DNA from: an uncultured Aquimarina sp.
GTDB taxonomy: Bacteria; Bacteroidota; Bacteroidia; Flavobacteriales; Flavobacteriaceae
Assembly (NCBI GenBank): GCA_947498595.1
Contig: CANMKX010000004.1
Span: 124,001-188,000 of the forward strand
Direction: 5' to 3'
Length of the DNA: 64,000 bases
The notes under the pieces were generated by a model. That model did not search any database. It worked only from the letters and a program-made list of their open reading frames with translations, and was not told the origin of the DNA. Each line of letters starts with the position of its first letter. The first letter of the stretch is position 1. Made by a program: the position numbers and the translations under genes. Of the stretch, positions 1-9,476 are shown piece by piece.

Positions 1-1038
1 AGCATTATTAAAGTTTTTGACGAAGGGTTTCATACCGATAAAATAAATCATAATAATAATCAAACGGCTTTATTCAATTATATAGAAAATTCTGATTTTG
101 CTCGTGATTCAATATTGGGGATCGCATATGATAATAATTATAAAAAATATATTAAAGATGCCAAGATCTCTCCTATAGGTGGTAATGAGCTTAATTTACT
201 GAATGCCAGTAATGCTATTAGAAATTTCAATAAAAACTCGTTCTCTTTTGTTTCCATTTTTAAAGATCATTTTATTTACAATCATGAATTCCGATACGGT
301 GAAACTCATTTTTTAAATGATGAACCTATTTACGAAATCACTTTCAAAGCAAAGAAAAGGGTCTCTGGTAAAAAGCATAACGCTTCAGGAAGTATTTTCA
401 TTTCACCTAAAAACTATGCGATCTATAAATTATTATATAATACTTATAGAGTCAATGAAGAAACGCCAATATATTCTGTAAAAATTGAATATGCTCCTAA
501 AGGGGATCGTATGTTTATTAATTATATTTCATTTAATAATTTATTTGAAATAAAAAGCAATAACAATTTCATAGTAAAGGATGTTACTTTTGATAAAAGT
601 AAAAATTCGTTTTTCATTACTTTCAGTAATCAAGTAAAAGAAGCTTCAATTCACAAGAAAAACTTTAAGTTTATTTATCAGAATAAAAAACTAAGTATTA
701 GCAAAATACAATTAATTGACAAAAATATTTTAAAGGTAAATTTAGTCCAAGGAACTATTCCTAATTTAAAATCTATTGATGATCAAAAAATGGATGATTT
801 TACTTATAAAATCAAAAAAGTAAAAGATATAGCTAATAGAAAATTAAACAAGTTCACTCTTGTTAAAGTTAATCAATTCAGAGAACTTTTTGTTCAAGAG
901 GTTTTTCCTAACACTTCATTATCTAGAAAATATAAATTAGCTAGAAAATCTCTTCCTCTTTCAATGTCACCTATAAATATTTTAGAAAACAAGTCTAAAT
1001 ATTGGGTAAATACACCATTAAAAAACACTAAAAAATAA
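1..1038 (+). CDS. CarboxypepD_reg-like family protein, 5' truncated by window
   Basis: The frame is open from base 1 with no stop, so the gene begins upstream of the window; the TTG at 115 is not a credible start. About 345 residues are visible. The stretch with residues YEITFKA, then GSIFISPKNYAIYKL, resembles the C-terminal half of Bacteroidota carboxypeptidase-regulatory-like proteins, and the complete protein at 44652-46157 has a similar segment (YIIEFTPKG, then TFYVNTEDFAIMRIEY). In that family an N-terminal beta-sandwich precedes this region; here it would lie outside the window. The next gene starts 7 bp after the stop, so they are probably co-transcribed. Substrate and function are unknown. 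The family call rests on pattern similarity only. Confidence 0.6.
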   Translation, partial: SIIKVFDEGFHTDKINHNNNQTALFNYIENSDFARDSILGIAYDNNYKKYIKDAKISPIGGNELNLLNASNAIRNFNKNSFSFVSIFKDHFIYNHEFRYGETHFLNDEPIYEITFKAKKRVSGKKHNASGSIFISPKNYAIYKLLYNTYRVNEETPIYSVKIEYAPKGDRMFINYISFNNLFEIKSNNNFIVKDVTFDKSKNSFFITFSNQVKEASIHKKNFKFIYQNKKLSISKIQLIDKNILKVNLVQGTIPNLKSIDDQKMDDFTYKIKKVKDIANRKLNKFTLVKVNQFRELFVQEVFPNTSLSRKYKLARKSLPLSMSPINILENKSKYWVNTPLKNTKK

Positions 1039-1045
1039 CTTCTTC

Positions 1046-3442
1046 ATGAAACATCTATATTTTATTTTTACTATTCTATTTTGCATAGTAAGTAACGCGC
1101 AACATAATTTCAACACAAAAAACACTCTTTCTTCATATCAAGAATATTCAGAATTACCAAGAGAAGTAGCTTATCTACATCTTAACAAATCTACTTATAT
1201 AAAAGGAGAAGAAATCGGTTTTTCTGCTTATATTTTAGATAAAAACAATAAGACGCTATCTGAAAAAACAAATAATCTTTACTGTGTAATTTTAGATGAA
1301 AATCAAAAAATCATCAAACAAAAAATGATTTTTGTAAATCAAGGTATTGCAAGAGGGAGTTTTTCTGTAGATAGTACTTTTCAAAATGGTAATCATTCAT
1401 TAATAGCCTATACAAATTGGATGAATAATTTTAAAGAAAATAATTTTTTCTCTCAAGAAATTAAAATTATTGATCCGAACACCAGCACAGCTAAAAAAGA
1501 AAATTCAAATATCGCTAATACTATTGATATTCAAATTTTACCTGAAAGTGGACATTTTATTTATAATGCAATCAACACTGCTGGTGTAATTCTCAAGAAT
1601 ACTAATGGTAAAGGAATTCCTAATGCTCAAGGGTATATAATTAACGAGCAGCGAGACACTATAAATTCACTTAAAACCAATCATTTAGGCATTACAAAAT
1701 TCACATTTACTCCACAAAACAATCATAATTACAAAGCTATTTTTAATATTAATAATAAAGAGCATGCATATCTAATAGAAAATATAGAAAATACAGGGGT
1801 TAACCTTTCTTTACAAAATGCTAAGTCCAAAATAATTCTTTCTTTTAAGACGAATACCACTACATTACCATCTATAAAAAATAAGTTTTTTAATTTAGCT
1901 ATTCATAATGGAAAAGATTACAAGGAATTAGATATTCTATTTGACGATGCAACTACAGTAAACAAAGTTATTTCTCTTAAAGATTTATCACCTGGAATCA
2001 ATATTTTCACTCTTTTTGACGAACAAAACAATCCAATATTAGAGCGCTTATACTTTAACCATGAAGGTATTACTTTAAAAGAGTCTAGTAAAATAAGTCA
2101 CAACATAGTAAAAGACTCTATAGCTATACAATTAGACTATAAAGACATAAACTTAAAAGCAGCTAACAATATTAGTATATCTGTATTACCTAAAGAAACT
2201 AAATCTTATAATTATAAAGAAACAATAGCTTCATACCTATTAGTTAAACCATACATAAATAGCTCTATCGAAAACCCATCATATTATTTTTCTGAAGTTA
2301 CCCCTAAGAAAATATATGATTTAGATAATTTATTAATCACTCAAGGATGGAGTAGTTACGATTGGAATACAATTTTTAATAATCCACCTGATTACAATTA
2401 TAATTTTGAAAATGGAATTAGTTTTTCTGTAAGAAATAATGATCCAACAATTAAAAATTTATTATTATATCCTAATGATTATAGTAAATCAGAAATAATC
2501 AATCTAAATTCTGGTGAATCAATTTTTGAAAGAAATAATTTTTTCCTTTTCGAAGAAGAAAAGATTAGAATCGGTAAGGTCAAAGCTAATGGGAAGGTCG
2601 CAAAACCTAATTTAACTGTTAATTTTTACCCTTCAAGCATTCCTCCTTTACAAATTAGTTTAAAAAATAACTTCTCTAGTGAGCAACAATCTAAATTATT
2701 TCTAAATACAAACAATATTATTGATTTTGAGGAGACTGAAAAATTAGACGAAGTATTTATAATCAAGAAGAAAAAATATTCTAAAATTGAGAAAATCAAA
2801 AATACTTCATTAGGAAAGATTGAAGAGTTTGATGAAAAGAAAAAGCGCTTCTATAGATATTTCGGAAATTACATTAATACCCAAGGATTTATAGTTGATG
2901 AAAGTCCATCTTATCAAGCTCAAAATGATAGAACTGTTTTTTTTAGAATATCAAATAGAAATCCTATTTTCCCAAATAATACTATTCCAACTATATATTT
3001 AGATAATGTATTACTAACTACTTTTGACATTCTTCAAAATTTCAAATTAGATATAGTTGATTACATTGAGATTAATAAAACAGGTCTAGGTTCTGGAATA
3101 AAAGGGGGAGCAGGTGTCATTAAAATCTTCACAGATCCATATAAATCTAATAGCTATTCTTCTAAAACAAAAAAAGCATATCGCGAATATCAAGTACCTT
3201 TAACTTTTAGTACTCCTAAGCGATTTTATATACCAAAATATAAATCATATGAAGATAATCTATTTAAAGAATATGGAGTTATTGATTGGCTTCCTCTTTT
3301 ATCTATAGACGAAAAAGGTCTTGTTAATTTCAAAATTCTTAACACTAAGTTACCTTCAATCAAATTATTTATTCAAGGGATTATTAATGATAAAACTTTC
3401 ATATCAGAAGTAAAAGTTTTGAATATTAATCAATCAAATTAA
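1046..3442 (+). CDS. Secreted macroglobulin-like protein with C-terminal TonB-plug-like domain
   Basis: 798 residues with a signal peptide (1-18, ending SNAQ). Near residues 35-60 the pattern LPREVAYLHLNKSTYIKGEE is typical of a large Bacteroidota envelope family with macroglobulin (MG2)-like N-terminal domains. Near residues 647-698, after IYLDNVLL, comes a TonB-receptor plug-like segment (VDYIEINKTG, then GVIKIFTD). The C-terminus is too short for a 22-strand barrel, so this is not a canonical TonB-dependent receptor. It follows the upstream gene by 7 bp, which suggests the two work together at the outer membrane. The exact role is unknown. Confidence 0.65.
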   Translation: MKHLYFIFTILFCIVSNAQHNFNTKNTLSSYQEYSELPREVAYLHLNKSTYIKGEEIGFSAYILDKNNKTLSEKTNNLYCVILDENQKIIKQKMIFVNQGIARGSFSVDSTFQNGNHSLIAYTNWMNNFKENNFFSQEIKIIDPNTSTAKKENSNIANTIDIQILPESGHFIYNAINTAGVILKNTNGKGIPNAQGYIINEQRDTINSLKTNHLGITKFTFTPQNNHNYKAIFNINNKEHAYLIENIENTGVNLSLQNAKSKIILSFKTNTTTLPSIKNKFFNLAIHNGKDYKELDILFDDATTVNKVISLKDLSPGINIFTLFDEQNNPILERLYFNHEGITLKESSKISHNIVKDSIAIQLDYKDINLKAANNISISVLPKETKSYNYKETIASYLLVKPYINSSIENPSYYFSEVTPKKIYDLDNLLITQGWSSYDWNTIFNNPPDYNYNFENGISFSVRNNDPTIKNLLLYPNDYSKSEIINLNSGESIFERNNFFLFEEEKIRIGKVKANGKVAKPNLTVNFYPSSIPPLQISLKNNFSSEQQSKLFLNTNNIIDFEETEKLDEVFIIKKKKYSKIEKIKNTSLGKIEEFDEKKKRFYRYFGNYINTQGFIVDESPSYQAQNDRTVFFRISNRNPIFPNNTIPTIYLDNVLLTTFDILQNFKLDIVDYIEINKTGLGSGIKGGAGVIKIFTDPYKSNSYSSKTKKAYREYQVPLTFSTPKRFYIPKYKSYEDNLFKEYGVIDWLPLLSIDEKGLVNFKILNTKLPSIKLFIQGIINDKTFISEVKVLNINQSN

Positions 3443-3539
3443 ATATCATTACAAATAATAAAAAATATCACCTTCGATTCTATTACAAATTTCTATGATA
3501 GATTGAATTTAATTATTTCGAATAAAGATGATCTAAAGC

Positions 3540-3580
3540 AGAACACCTATGTAGTATATTCATAGGTATTCTCTTTGTTT
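3540..3580 (+). terminator. Probable terminator after the 1-3442 genes
   Basis: An imperfect hairpin pairs 3540-3551 with 3561-3572 (11 of 12 pairs, 9-nt loop) and is followed by a T-rich run. Its tail overlaps the -33 element of the next promoter. Confidence 0.45.
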
Positions 3581-3604
3581 CCTTTTTTAATTAAGCTATT
3601 TTTG
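3574..3604 (+). promoter_or_regulatory. Bacteroidota-type promoter for the 3628 lipoprotein gene
   Basis: TTTG at 3574-3577, a 19-bp spacer and TATTTTTG at 3597-3604 match the known Bacteroidota consensus (-33 TTTG, -7 TAnnTTTG). The ATG at 3628 follows 23 bp later. Confidence 0.6.
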
Positions 3605-3627
3605 AGTTTCAAATACAACTACTTATA

Positions 3628-4176
3628 ATGAAACATTTTCTCTTATTTACTTTTATCGTACTAAGTATTATTAGCTGTAATAAAGATCAAAAAAAAACTC
3701 CCCTATCTGATCAAACGATTATTGTTAAACTAGATAGTCTTTCTACTCAAAAAGCTGATACTAGTTTATTAAAATTATCTCCTGACGCGAAAAAAGATTT
3801 AGTGGGGGCAAAAGAATTTCAAATTCTACATAAAAAAATACAACAGATAGCTATTGCAAATCCCTTCAGCATTAAAAAAGAAGTTGATAGCGTTCATAAA
3901 GCTCTATTAGCATTTGAAGAGCATTTACGCCCAGAACATGATACCAATCCCATACGAACACGTATTGTTATTTTAACTACAGAAATCGGCTTATTTAAAG
4001 AAATACTTGATACTCCAAATCTAAGTCCTGAAAAAGTATTAAAACATAACAATAGATTAATCACTGCATACAATAGTTTTATCATTCAATTAAATGAAAT
4101 TTCTTTAGCTATTCCTGAAAATATTGAAAATGAACTATTAAAAGATAGTGAAGATTATAGAGATTCTATTCCTTAA
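3628..4176 (+). CDS. Uncharacterised lipoprotein
   Basis: 182 residues beginning with a lipoprotein signal: a hydrophobic stretch, then a lipobox ending SIISC with the modified cysteine at residue 17. The mature part is mostly alpha-helical in appearance, with a low-complexity Lys/Asp/Ser linker at 18-55 and amphipathic segments from about 60 to 175. I recognise no domain. It is monocistronic: its own promoter lies 23 bp upstream and a strong terminator about 50 bp downstream. It would be anchored in the inner or outer membrane facing the periplasm. No function is assigned. Confidence 0.7.
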   Translation: MKHFLLFTFIVLSIISCNKDQKKTPLSDQTIIVKLDSLSTQKADTSLLKLSPDAKKDLVGAKEFQILHKKIQQIAIANPFSIKKEVDSVHKALLAFEEHLRPEHDTNPIRTRIVILTTEIGLFKEILDTPNLSPEKVLKHNNRLITAYNSFIIQLNEISLAIPENIENELLKDSEDYRDSIP

Positions 4177-4225
4177 TATTCTTCTGTAAAATATATAAAC
4201 ACTATTTCATTAGACATCTAAAATG

Positions 4226-4272
4226 TAGCTTCAAATTCATAATCAATATATGAATTTGAAGCTATTTTTTTT
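4226..4272 (+). terminator. Strong intrinsic terminator
   Basis: A perfect 16-bp stem pairs 4226-4241 with 4249-4264 around a 7-nt loop, followed directly by eight T (4265-4272). It ends the 3628-4176 lipoprotein transcript. Confidence 0.85.
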
Positions 4273-4783
4273 TACTATCCTCAAAACTCGAATTACTACA
4301 GCTTATCATTATAGCAATATCCTTTTTAATCCTTTGTTAAATTGAGTTAACGAAGACTTAAAAAAAATACTCTTAACCTCATATCTAATCGTAAGTTTAT
4401 TGTACAATTAATTCTATAATCACTTATTGATTCAAATCACAACATACCCTTTTTATATTCAAAACACTTCTCATAAAACGCATTATTATCTATTTTAAAA
4501 GACTCTCATAAAGCTATCTTCATATAAATCGATAAACTCTCCTATCTCACTTGTGGTCGCTATTTAAAGCGTATTCCAGTGTTATTTCCTTTTGTATTTA
4601 AAACAGTATTAAAATACCTTTTCTCTCAATTGTGATGTTCGTCATTCAGTGATTACAATCAATCGCTCGCTCTTTAGTTTCTTCTAATTTTGCCAAACGA
4701 GCTCGTAACTTATATTCTGCATTTTATAACCCCAATTTAACAATTATAAATGCATGAATTAATAACCAAAAATATTAAACGTA
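4273..4783. other. Intergenic region upstream of the astacin-like gene
   Basis: About 510 bp without a convincing reading frame on either strand. A possible -7 element, TAATTTTG, lies at 4685-4692, about 90 bp before the ATG at 4784, but I see no clear -33 partner. No RNA gene is recognised. Confidence 0.4.
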
Positions 4784-5608
4784 ATGAAAAACAAAAATGT
4801 ATACATGATATTAGCCGCTTTAGCTATCGTGTCATGTACTAAAAACAATCCTTCTGAAGATACTTTTGATCAAAATTCAAGTATCAACGTACAACAAGAA
4901 TTACAAGAGGGTTTTTATAGAGGTCAAAAAATATCTTATTTAACGACTGATAAGCATAATATTTTTGAAGGAGATATTATTATCCCTAATGATCAGATAT
5001 CATCTGTACGCAGTAAATCTGTTGCTTATAATAGTCAAGATTTTTTATGGCCAAACGCAACAGTTTATTATCAAATAACAGATGAGAATGCCGCAATAGA
5101 AGCGAGTATCCGTCAAGCAATTGATAATATTGATTCTAATACAGAATTAACTTTTATTGAGAAAACTGATGGAGATAATGTTATTGACTTTGTAGGTTTT
5201 GAAATTGGTAATGCTAATAGTGCTCCAATAGGATATTTTGCTGGTGATGGTAATCATACGATCACTTTAACAGCTACAGCAAGTGTAGGAGACATTACTC
5301 ATGAATTAGGACATGTTATTGGCCTAGAACATGAAGTATTTAGAGAAGATAGAGATGAGTTTATCAATATTGACTGGCAAAATATTGACCGTAGACTTAG
5401 GTTCAATTTTAATACTCGTAATGCTTTTGGCGATAATGGTACAGTTTTAATTGGAGATTTTGATGCAAACTCAATTATGATGTATAGAGCTAATGATTTT
5501 GCTCTAGATCCTAGTCGTCCTGTTATTACTTTAAGTGACGGTTCTGAGTTTGTAAGAGCTGAGGAATTATCTGAGCAAGACATTACTACTATTAATACAA
5601 TATATTAA
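4784..5608 (+). CDS. Astacin-type (M12A) zinc metalloprotease, lipoprotein
   Basis: 274 residues. A lipoprotein signal ends at AIVSC (cysteine near residue 18). The zinc site is HELGHVIGLEHE with ligands His173, His177 and His183, catalytic Glu174, and the astacin-like extension REDRDEF followed by the INIDWQNI pattern. The Met-turn is seen in NSIMMY. This matches the M12A signature (HExxHxxGxxHExxRxDRD). The protein is a compact single catalytic domain with no T9SS tail, so it is probably a membrane-anchored periplasmic or surface protease. It stands alone, with a long upstream region and its own terminator. The substrate is unknown. Confidence 0.85.
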   Translation: MKNKNVYMILAALAIVSCTKNNPSEDTFDQNSSINVQQELQEGFYRGQKISYLTTDKHNIFEGDIIIPNDQISSVRSKSVAYNSQDFLWPNATVYYQITDENAAIEASIRQAIDNIDSNTELTFIEKTDGDNVIDFVGFEIGNANSAPIGYFAGDGNHTITLTATASVGDITHELGHVIGLEHEVFREDRDEFINIDWQNIDRRLRFNFNTRNAFGDNGTVLIGDFDANSIMMYRANDFALDPSRPVITLSDGSEFVRAEELSEQDITTINTIY

Positions 5609-5644
5609 TATAGGCCCCAAATCTATACATAATATATACCCCGG

Positions 5645-5680
5645 ACATCCAAATATGCTAGCTATTTGGATGTTTTTTAT
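5645..5680 (+). terminator. Intrinsic terminator after astacin-like gene
   Basis: An 11-bp perfect stem pairs 5645-5655 with 5663-5673, followed by a T-rich tract. It lies between convergent genes and may serve both strands. Confidence 0.75.
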
Positions 5681-5682
5681 TT

Positions 5683-6339
5683 TTATATTAATTCTTTATG
5701 CAAAGCATCTATGTCTTGATACCATTTTTCTGCTTCAAGAGATAAAAGTTTTTCTTTATTTTTTTTACCTATTCCGATAAAATCTAACCCAAGGTTTCTG
5801 GCTGTTTTTAAATCCCATACACCATCTCCAACAGAGATTATTTTATCAAATTTTTCAATATTATAAAAGGCCGATGATTTTGCTATAGCTTCTTTTACAA
5901 ATCCTTCTCTATCATCATGTCCTTTTGAAGTTGCTATTAAATCCTCATGATACCAAATACTACATTGATCTAGTTTCTGCATAGCAGGGATAGGTAAAGA
6001 TCCTGTAGCAAAACAAAATGGTTTTTTAATTACTTTTAAAGCTTCTATTAAAGTCTTAGCTCCATTAATTTCAGAAATAGGAGTTCTTTTATTTATTTCG
6101 CTTTCTAATGCTTTTTCAAAGTCTTCGGTAGTTTCTACCGGCATAGCTTTCTTAAAATTACGCTCATAATTAAACCTTAGTGCATATCTATCTGTATGAT
6201 GCTTGTAATCATTAAAATTAGTATCAATATCTGTTATACCTAATGATTTCATTGCTTCAATAACAACATTGTGATACATTTCTACACTATTTGTAAGTGT
6301 ACCATCAATATCAAATACAATAAGTTCATTAGTCATCAT
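5683..6339 (-). CDS. HAD-superfamily phosphatase
   Basis: 218 residues. HAD motif I is FDIDGTL (nucleophile Asp10, acid/base Asp12), motif II is the FATGS stretch in mid-protein, and motif IV is GDGVWDLKTA near the C-terminus. The alpha-helical cap inserted after motif I fits subfamily I (phosphoglycolate phosphatase or beta-phosphoglucomutase-like). The substrate cannot be told from sequence. The start lies one base after the stop of the upstream TonB receptor gene (TAA-T-ATG), so translation is probably coupled. An alternative ATG lies one codon in. Confidence 0.85.
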   Translation of the reverse strand: MMTNELIVFDIDGTLTNSVEMYHNVVIEAMKSLGITDIDTNFNDYKHHTDRYALRFNYERNFKKAMPVETTEDFEKALESEINKRTPISEINGAKTLIEALKVIKKPFCFATGSLPIPAMQKLDQCSIWYHEDLIATSKGHDDREGFVKEAIAKSSAFYNIEKFDKIISVGDGVWDLKTARNLGLDFIGIGKKNKEKLLSLEAEKWYQDIDALHKELI

Positions 6340-6340
6340 A

Positions 6341-8740
6341 TTATAAGCTATATTTAAGAGAAACTATAAAATTTCTTCCCGCTGCAGCAATTCCAGAGGA
6401 GTAAGTTCTATATCGTTGATCAGTTATATTTTCTAATGTAGCTGTTGCTAATAATTTTTTATTAATTTGATATTGACTACGAAAATTTAAAGTATACCAT
6501 GAAGGTGAGTAAGGGTTTCCATTCTCATCTATAGCATAAAAATTATCCTTTACGATTTCTGTAGGTGATAAATCTTCAAAACTAAATTCTCCATTATACA
6601 TTGCGTAAGCATCAAATTTCCATGTATCTGTTGTGAATATAAAATGAGAATTTCCAAATTGAGGAGCTACATGTCTTGCAGGAGCTACATCACCATTATC
6701 TAGTTCTTCTTCTCCACCAGTAATCGTGTAATTTGTTGTAAACTTTAATTGATCCGTAAATTTCAGTGTACCACCAAATTCAAATCCATAAATTCTAGAC
6801 TGTGCTGCATTTTGAATTGCTTGAATATTACTTAATTCTCCTTGAAATTCAATCTGACTCTCCCCATTTAGATTAAAGTCTCGTCTCACTAATGCATTGT
6901 TTAACAATGTATAGTACGTTGCAAAATCGAGTGTTATTGCTTTTCCTGCATTTACACGTAAACCTAACTCCCCATTATATGCATATTCATGTTTTAAATC
7001 TGGATTAGGCACGACTACTGAGCCTGGTTCAGAATCAAAAATTTTCCCTACATCATCTACATTAGGTGCTCTAAAGGCTGTTGCAAAATTTAATTTCCAA
7101 TGCAATATATCATTTGGCAACCAACTTAAACCTACATTTCCTGTTAAAGCTCCTGTATCTATATTAGCTTCATCAAAAGGAAAATTAAAGAACCTGTTAT
7201 CAAATTGAGAATATAAGATCACATGATTATATCTAGCTCCTGTTTGTAATGTCAATTTTTCTGTAAACTTATGCTGTAGACTCACATAAGCTGCAATAGA
7301 TTGCCAAGTAGATCCATCAGGATAACGAGATGCTGCTTCCACACTTTGATTTGAAACAATATCAAGCTCACTCCCTTCTGATGTTATTTCATTTATTATG
7401 TATTCAAATCCATAATAAAGAGCCGTTTTATCTATTAACTTTTTTTCAAAATCGGCATTAAATGAATATGCATCTACTTTTTCTTTGGTTTTTGATAAAA
7501 TATCTCGTCCTATTCTTCTATTATTTCGACTTTCTTCAAAATGCTGATATGCTGCAGTTAATTTCACTTCATCATAAAGTTTTGTATTTCTTTTTTGTAA
7601 AGCTTGAATATTCCCCATCAACCATCGTTGTGGTCCATAATACCACTCTGCAAATCTTAAATCTCCATTTCTTCGCTGCGTTAGTCGATCATATCTAGAA
7701 TAATCTGAGGTTGTTGTATAAATAAAACTTGCATCAAAATCCCATTCTTCATTAGGAGAAAATTTAATTTTTTGCATCAAGTTTATTTGGTCATATCCTG
7801 TATATACTTGTTTTTTTGGATCGTCATTTTGAATGACGATATCTTCTCCATTAATTCTATCGACATATTCAGTTCTTAAATATTCATCAGGCCCATGACT
7901 TCCCATTGTTAAATCATCAAAATCTGAATAACTAATACTCGTTAAAAAAGCCCATTTATCTAACCCTATATTAAAATCTACATGTCCTGTTTTTTCTTGA
8001 TTTGCCGAAGCATATCTCAATAAAGCATTACCAGAATAATGAATTTCTTTTCCTTTTTTCAAGGTTGGTTTTTTTGTATAAAAATTCATTACACCACCGA
8101 TAGCATCACTACCATATACAATCGACCCTGGTCCTAAAATAACTTCTGTTCTATCTATTGAAAGAGGATCAATCGATATTACATTTTGCACATTACCTCC
8201 TCTAAAAATAGCAGTATTCATTCGAACTCCATCAACCGTTAATAGTAGCCTATTGGTTGAAAAACCTCTTATAATTGGGCTCCCTCCTCCTAATTGACTT
8301 TTCTGAATATAAACTTGCCCACTACTTTGCAACAAATCTGCAGAGGTTTGAGGACTTGAAAGTATGATATCTTCCGAAGATAGACTTACAATTTTTTGTG
8401 AAATATCATTCGCATTTTGCTTCCATTTTGAAACTGATATTACAATTTCGGACAATTCGTTTTCACTACTTTCTAAAAAAACTTTAGCTTCTATTTCCGA
8501 ATTTTTCACTCTTCGTGTTATATGCGAAACATGCTTAAAAATTAATATTTCATCTTTTGAAAAAATTGAAATATCTGCTTTTCCGTCAAAATCTGTTATT
8601 GTACTTTTTGATTTCTTTTTATTATAAATAGCTACACTAGGAATAGGGCTATTCGTTATTTTATTAACAACTATAATTTCTTGTCCTTGAAGGTTTCCTA
8701 TATAGATAATGAAAATAAAAATAATCGTAATTAATCGCAT
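6341..8740 (-). CDS. TonB-dependent outer-membrane receptor
   Basis: 799 residues. A signal peptide (1-19) is followed by a CarboxypepD_reg-like domain (about 20-90, with DFDGKADISIF). The plug domain (about 105-230) has GGGSPIIRGF, VDGVRMN and the GPGSIVYGSDAIGGVMNF region characteristic of haem/haemoglobin and siderophore receptors. A 22-strand barrel fills the rest and ends in an aromatic-rich strand. The plug most resembles the TonB-dependent haem/haemoglobin receptor group, but I infer the ligand only loosely. It lies between recO (14 bp away) and the HAD gene (1 bp), so it is part of a minus-strand operon starting at porZ. Confidence 0.88.
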   Translation of the reverse strand: MRLITIIFIFIIYIGNLQGQEIIVVNKITNSPIPSVAIYNKKKSKSTITDFDGKADISIFSKDEILIFKHVSHITRRVKNSEIEAKVFLESSENELSEIVISVSKWKQNANDISQKIVSLSSEDIILSSPQTSADLLQSSGQVYIQKSQLGGGSPIIRGFSTNRLLLTVDGVRMNTAIFRGGNVQNVISIDPLSIDRTEVILGPGSIVYGSDAIGGVMNFYTKKPTLKKGKEIHYSGNALLRYASANQEKTGHVDFNIGLDKWAFLTSISYSDFDDLTMGSHGPDEYLRTEYVDRINGEDIVIQNDDPKKQVYTGYDQINLMQKIKFSPNEEWDFDASFIYTTTSDYSRYDRLTQRRNGDLRFAEWYYGPQRWLMGNIQALQKRNTKLYDEVKLTAAYQHFEESRNNRRIGRDILSKTKEKVDAYSFNADFEKKLIDKTALYYGFEYIINEITSEGSELDIVSNQSVEAASRYPDGSTWQSIAAYVSLQHKFTEKLTLQTGARYNHVILYSQFDNRFFNFPFDEANIDTGALTGNVGLSWLPNDILHWKLNFATAFRAPNVDDVGKIFDSEPGSVVVPNPDLKHEYAYNGELGLRVNAGKAITLDFATYYTLLNNALVRRDFNLNGESQIEFQGELSNIQAIQNAAQSRIYGFEFGGTLKFTDQLKFTTNYTITGGEEELDNGDVAPARHVAPQFGNSHFIFTTDTWKFDAYAMYNGEFSFEDLSPTEIVKDNFYAIDENGNPYSPSWYTLNFRSQYQINKKLLATATLENITDQRYRTYSSGIAAAGRNFIVSLKYSL

Positions 8741-8754
8741 TTTTTCAATATTCC

Positions 8755-9474
8755 TTAATTATAAATTTCGTTTAAAATAGCTAATGATTTCAGGTTCTTA
8801 AAACCGTGCAAATGTAATTCAAAATATGTTAAAAGAGTATTAACTAAATTACTTCTTATCACTTTGCTAAGTTTTATGTTCATACCCTCATCAAATGTCG
8901 TACCTAAAAACTCTTTTAAATAGGAAACTTGTAGTCCTTCAATATTATGGATATGCCTTCTACTAATACCAAACGTTCCTTCTTCTAAATTAAAACAAGG
9001 CAAATCTATTTGAGAAGTATCTGGGTAAAATCCTAAATACTGTGTCAGTTTTATCATAAAAACAATATGAAAATTTGCTATTTCATCGTGGGTATCTAAC
9101 CAAAGGAGTGTTGCTTCTAAATATTCGTATAATGCTTCATTCTCTTCTTCTTCTTGAATTGAATTCTTCAATACCTCAGAAATAAAAAGGACTATTGAGC
9201 TTTTTAATATTTGAGTATGTAAACTTACGTATGCTGTTTTTATTTTAGCTTCTTTTAGTCTTTCTAAGCCGCCTTTATTTTTATGTACAGCTTCAATTTC
9301 TAGCTGAGTTAAAGGTTGAAAAAGGGCAGCCCTTAATTTTCCTTTTTTCGATTTTAAGATTCCTCTTAGTAAATACGATTTTAAACCGTTTGATCTTGTA
9401 AAAAGCTTTACTATTAGATCTGTTTCTCCATAGCGTAATGCATGGATTACTATGGCTTCAGTTTGTAATGTCAT
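8755..9474 (-). CDS. recO: DNA repair protein RecO
   Basis: 239 residues, the usual RecO length. The N-terminal OB-fold has the typical pattern TEAIVIHALRYGETDLIVKL with the basic GILKSKKGKLRAALFQPLT stretch, followed by a helical domain. RecO works with RecR to load RecA at gaps in the RecF pathway, and anneals complementary strands. Only one cysteine is present in the middle region, so the zinc finger of some RecO proteins is absent. It starts 2 bp after the porZ stop, suggesting co-transcription. Confidence 0.93.
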   Translation of the reverse strand: MTLQTEAIVIHALRYGETDLIVKLFTRSNGLKSYLLRGILKSKKGKLRAALFQPLTQLEIEAVHKNKGGLERLKEAKIKTAYVSLHTQILKSSIVLFISEVLKNSIQEEEENEALYEYLEATLLWLDTHDEIANFHIVFMIKLTQYLGFYPDTSQIDLPCFNLEEGTFGISRRHIHNIEGLQVSYLKEFLGTTFDEGMNIKLSKVIRSNLVNTLLTYFELHLHGFKNLKSLAILNEIYN

Positions 9475-9476
9475 TA

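Noticed and set aside
115..1038. TTG at 115 as the start of the first gene
   Set aside because: The frame is open to base 1 with similar composition, so the gene continues upstream.
5299..5583. A minus-strand frame of 94 codons inside the astacin-like gene
   Set aside because: The sense strand has clear protease motifs; the antisense frame is a shadow.
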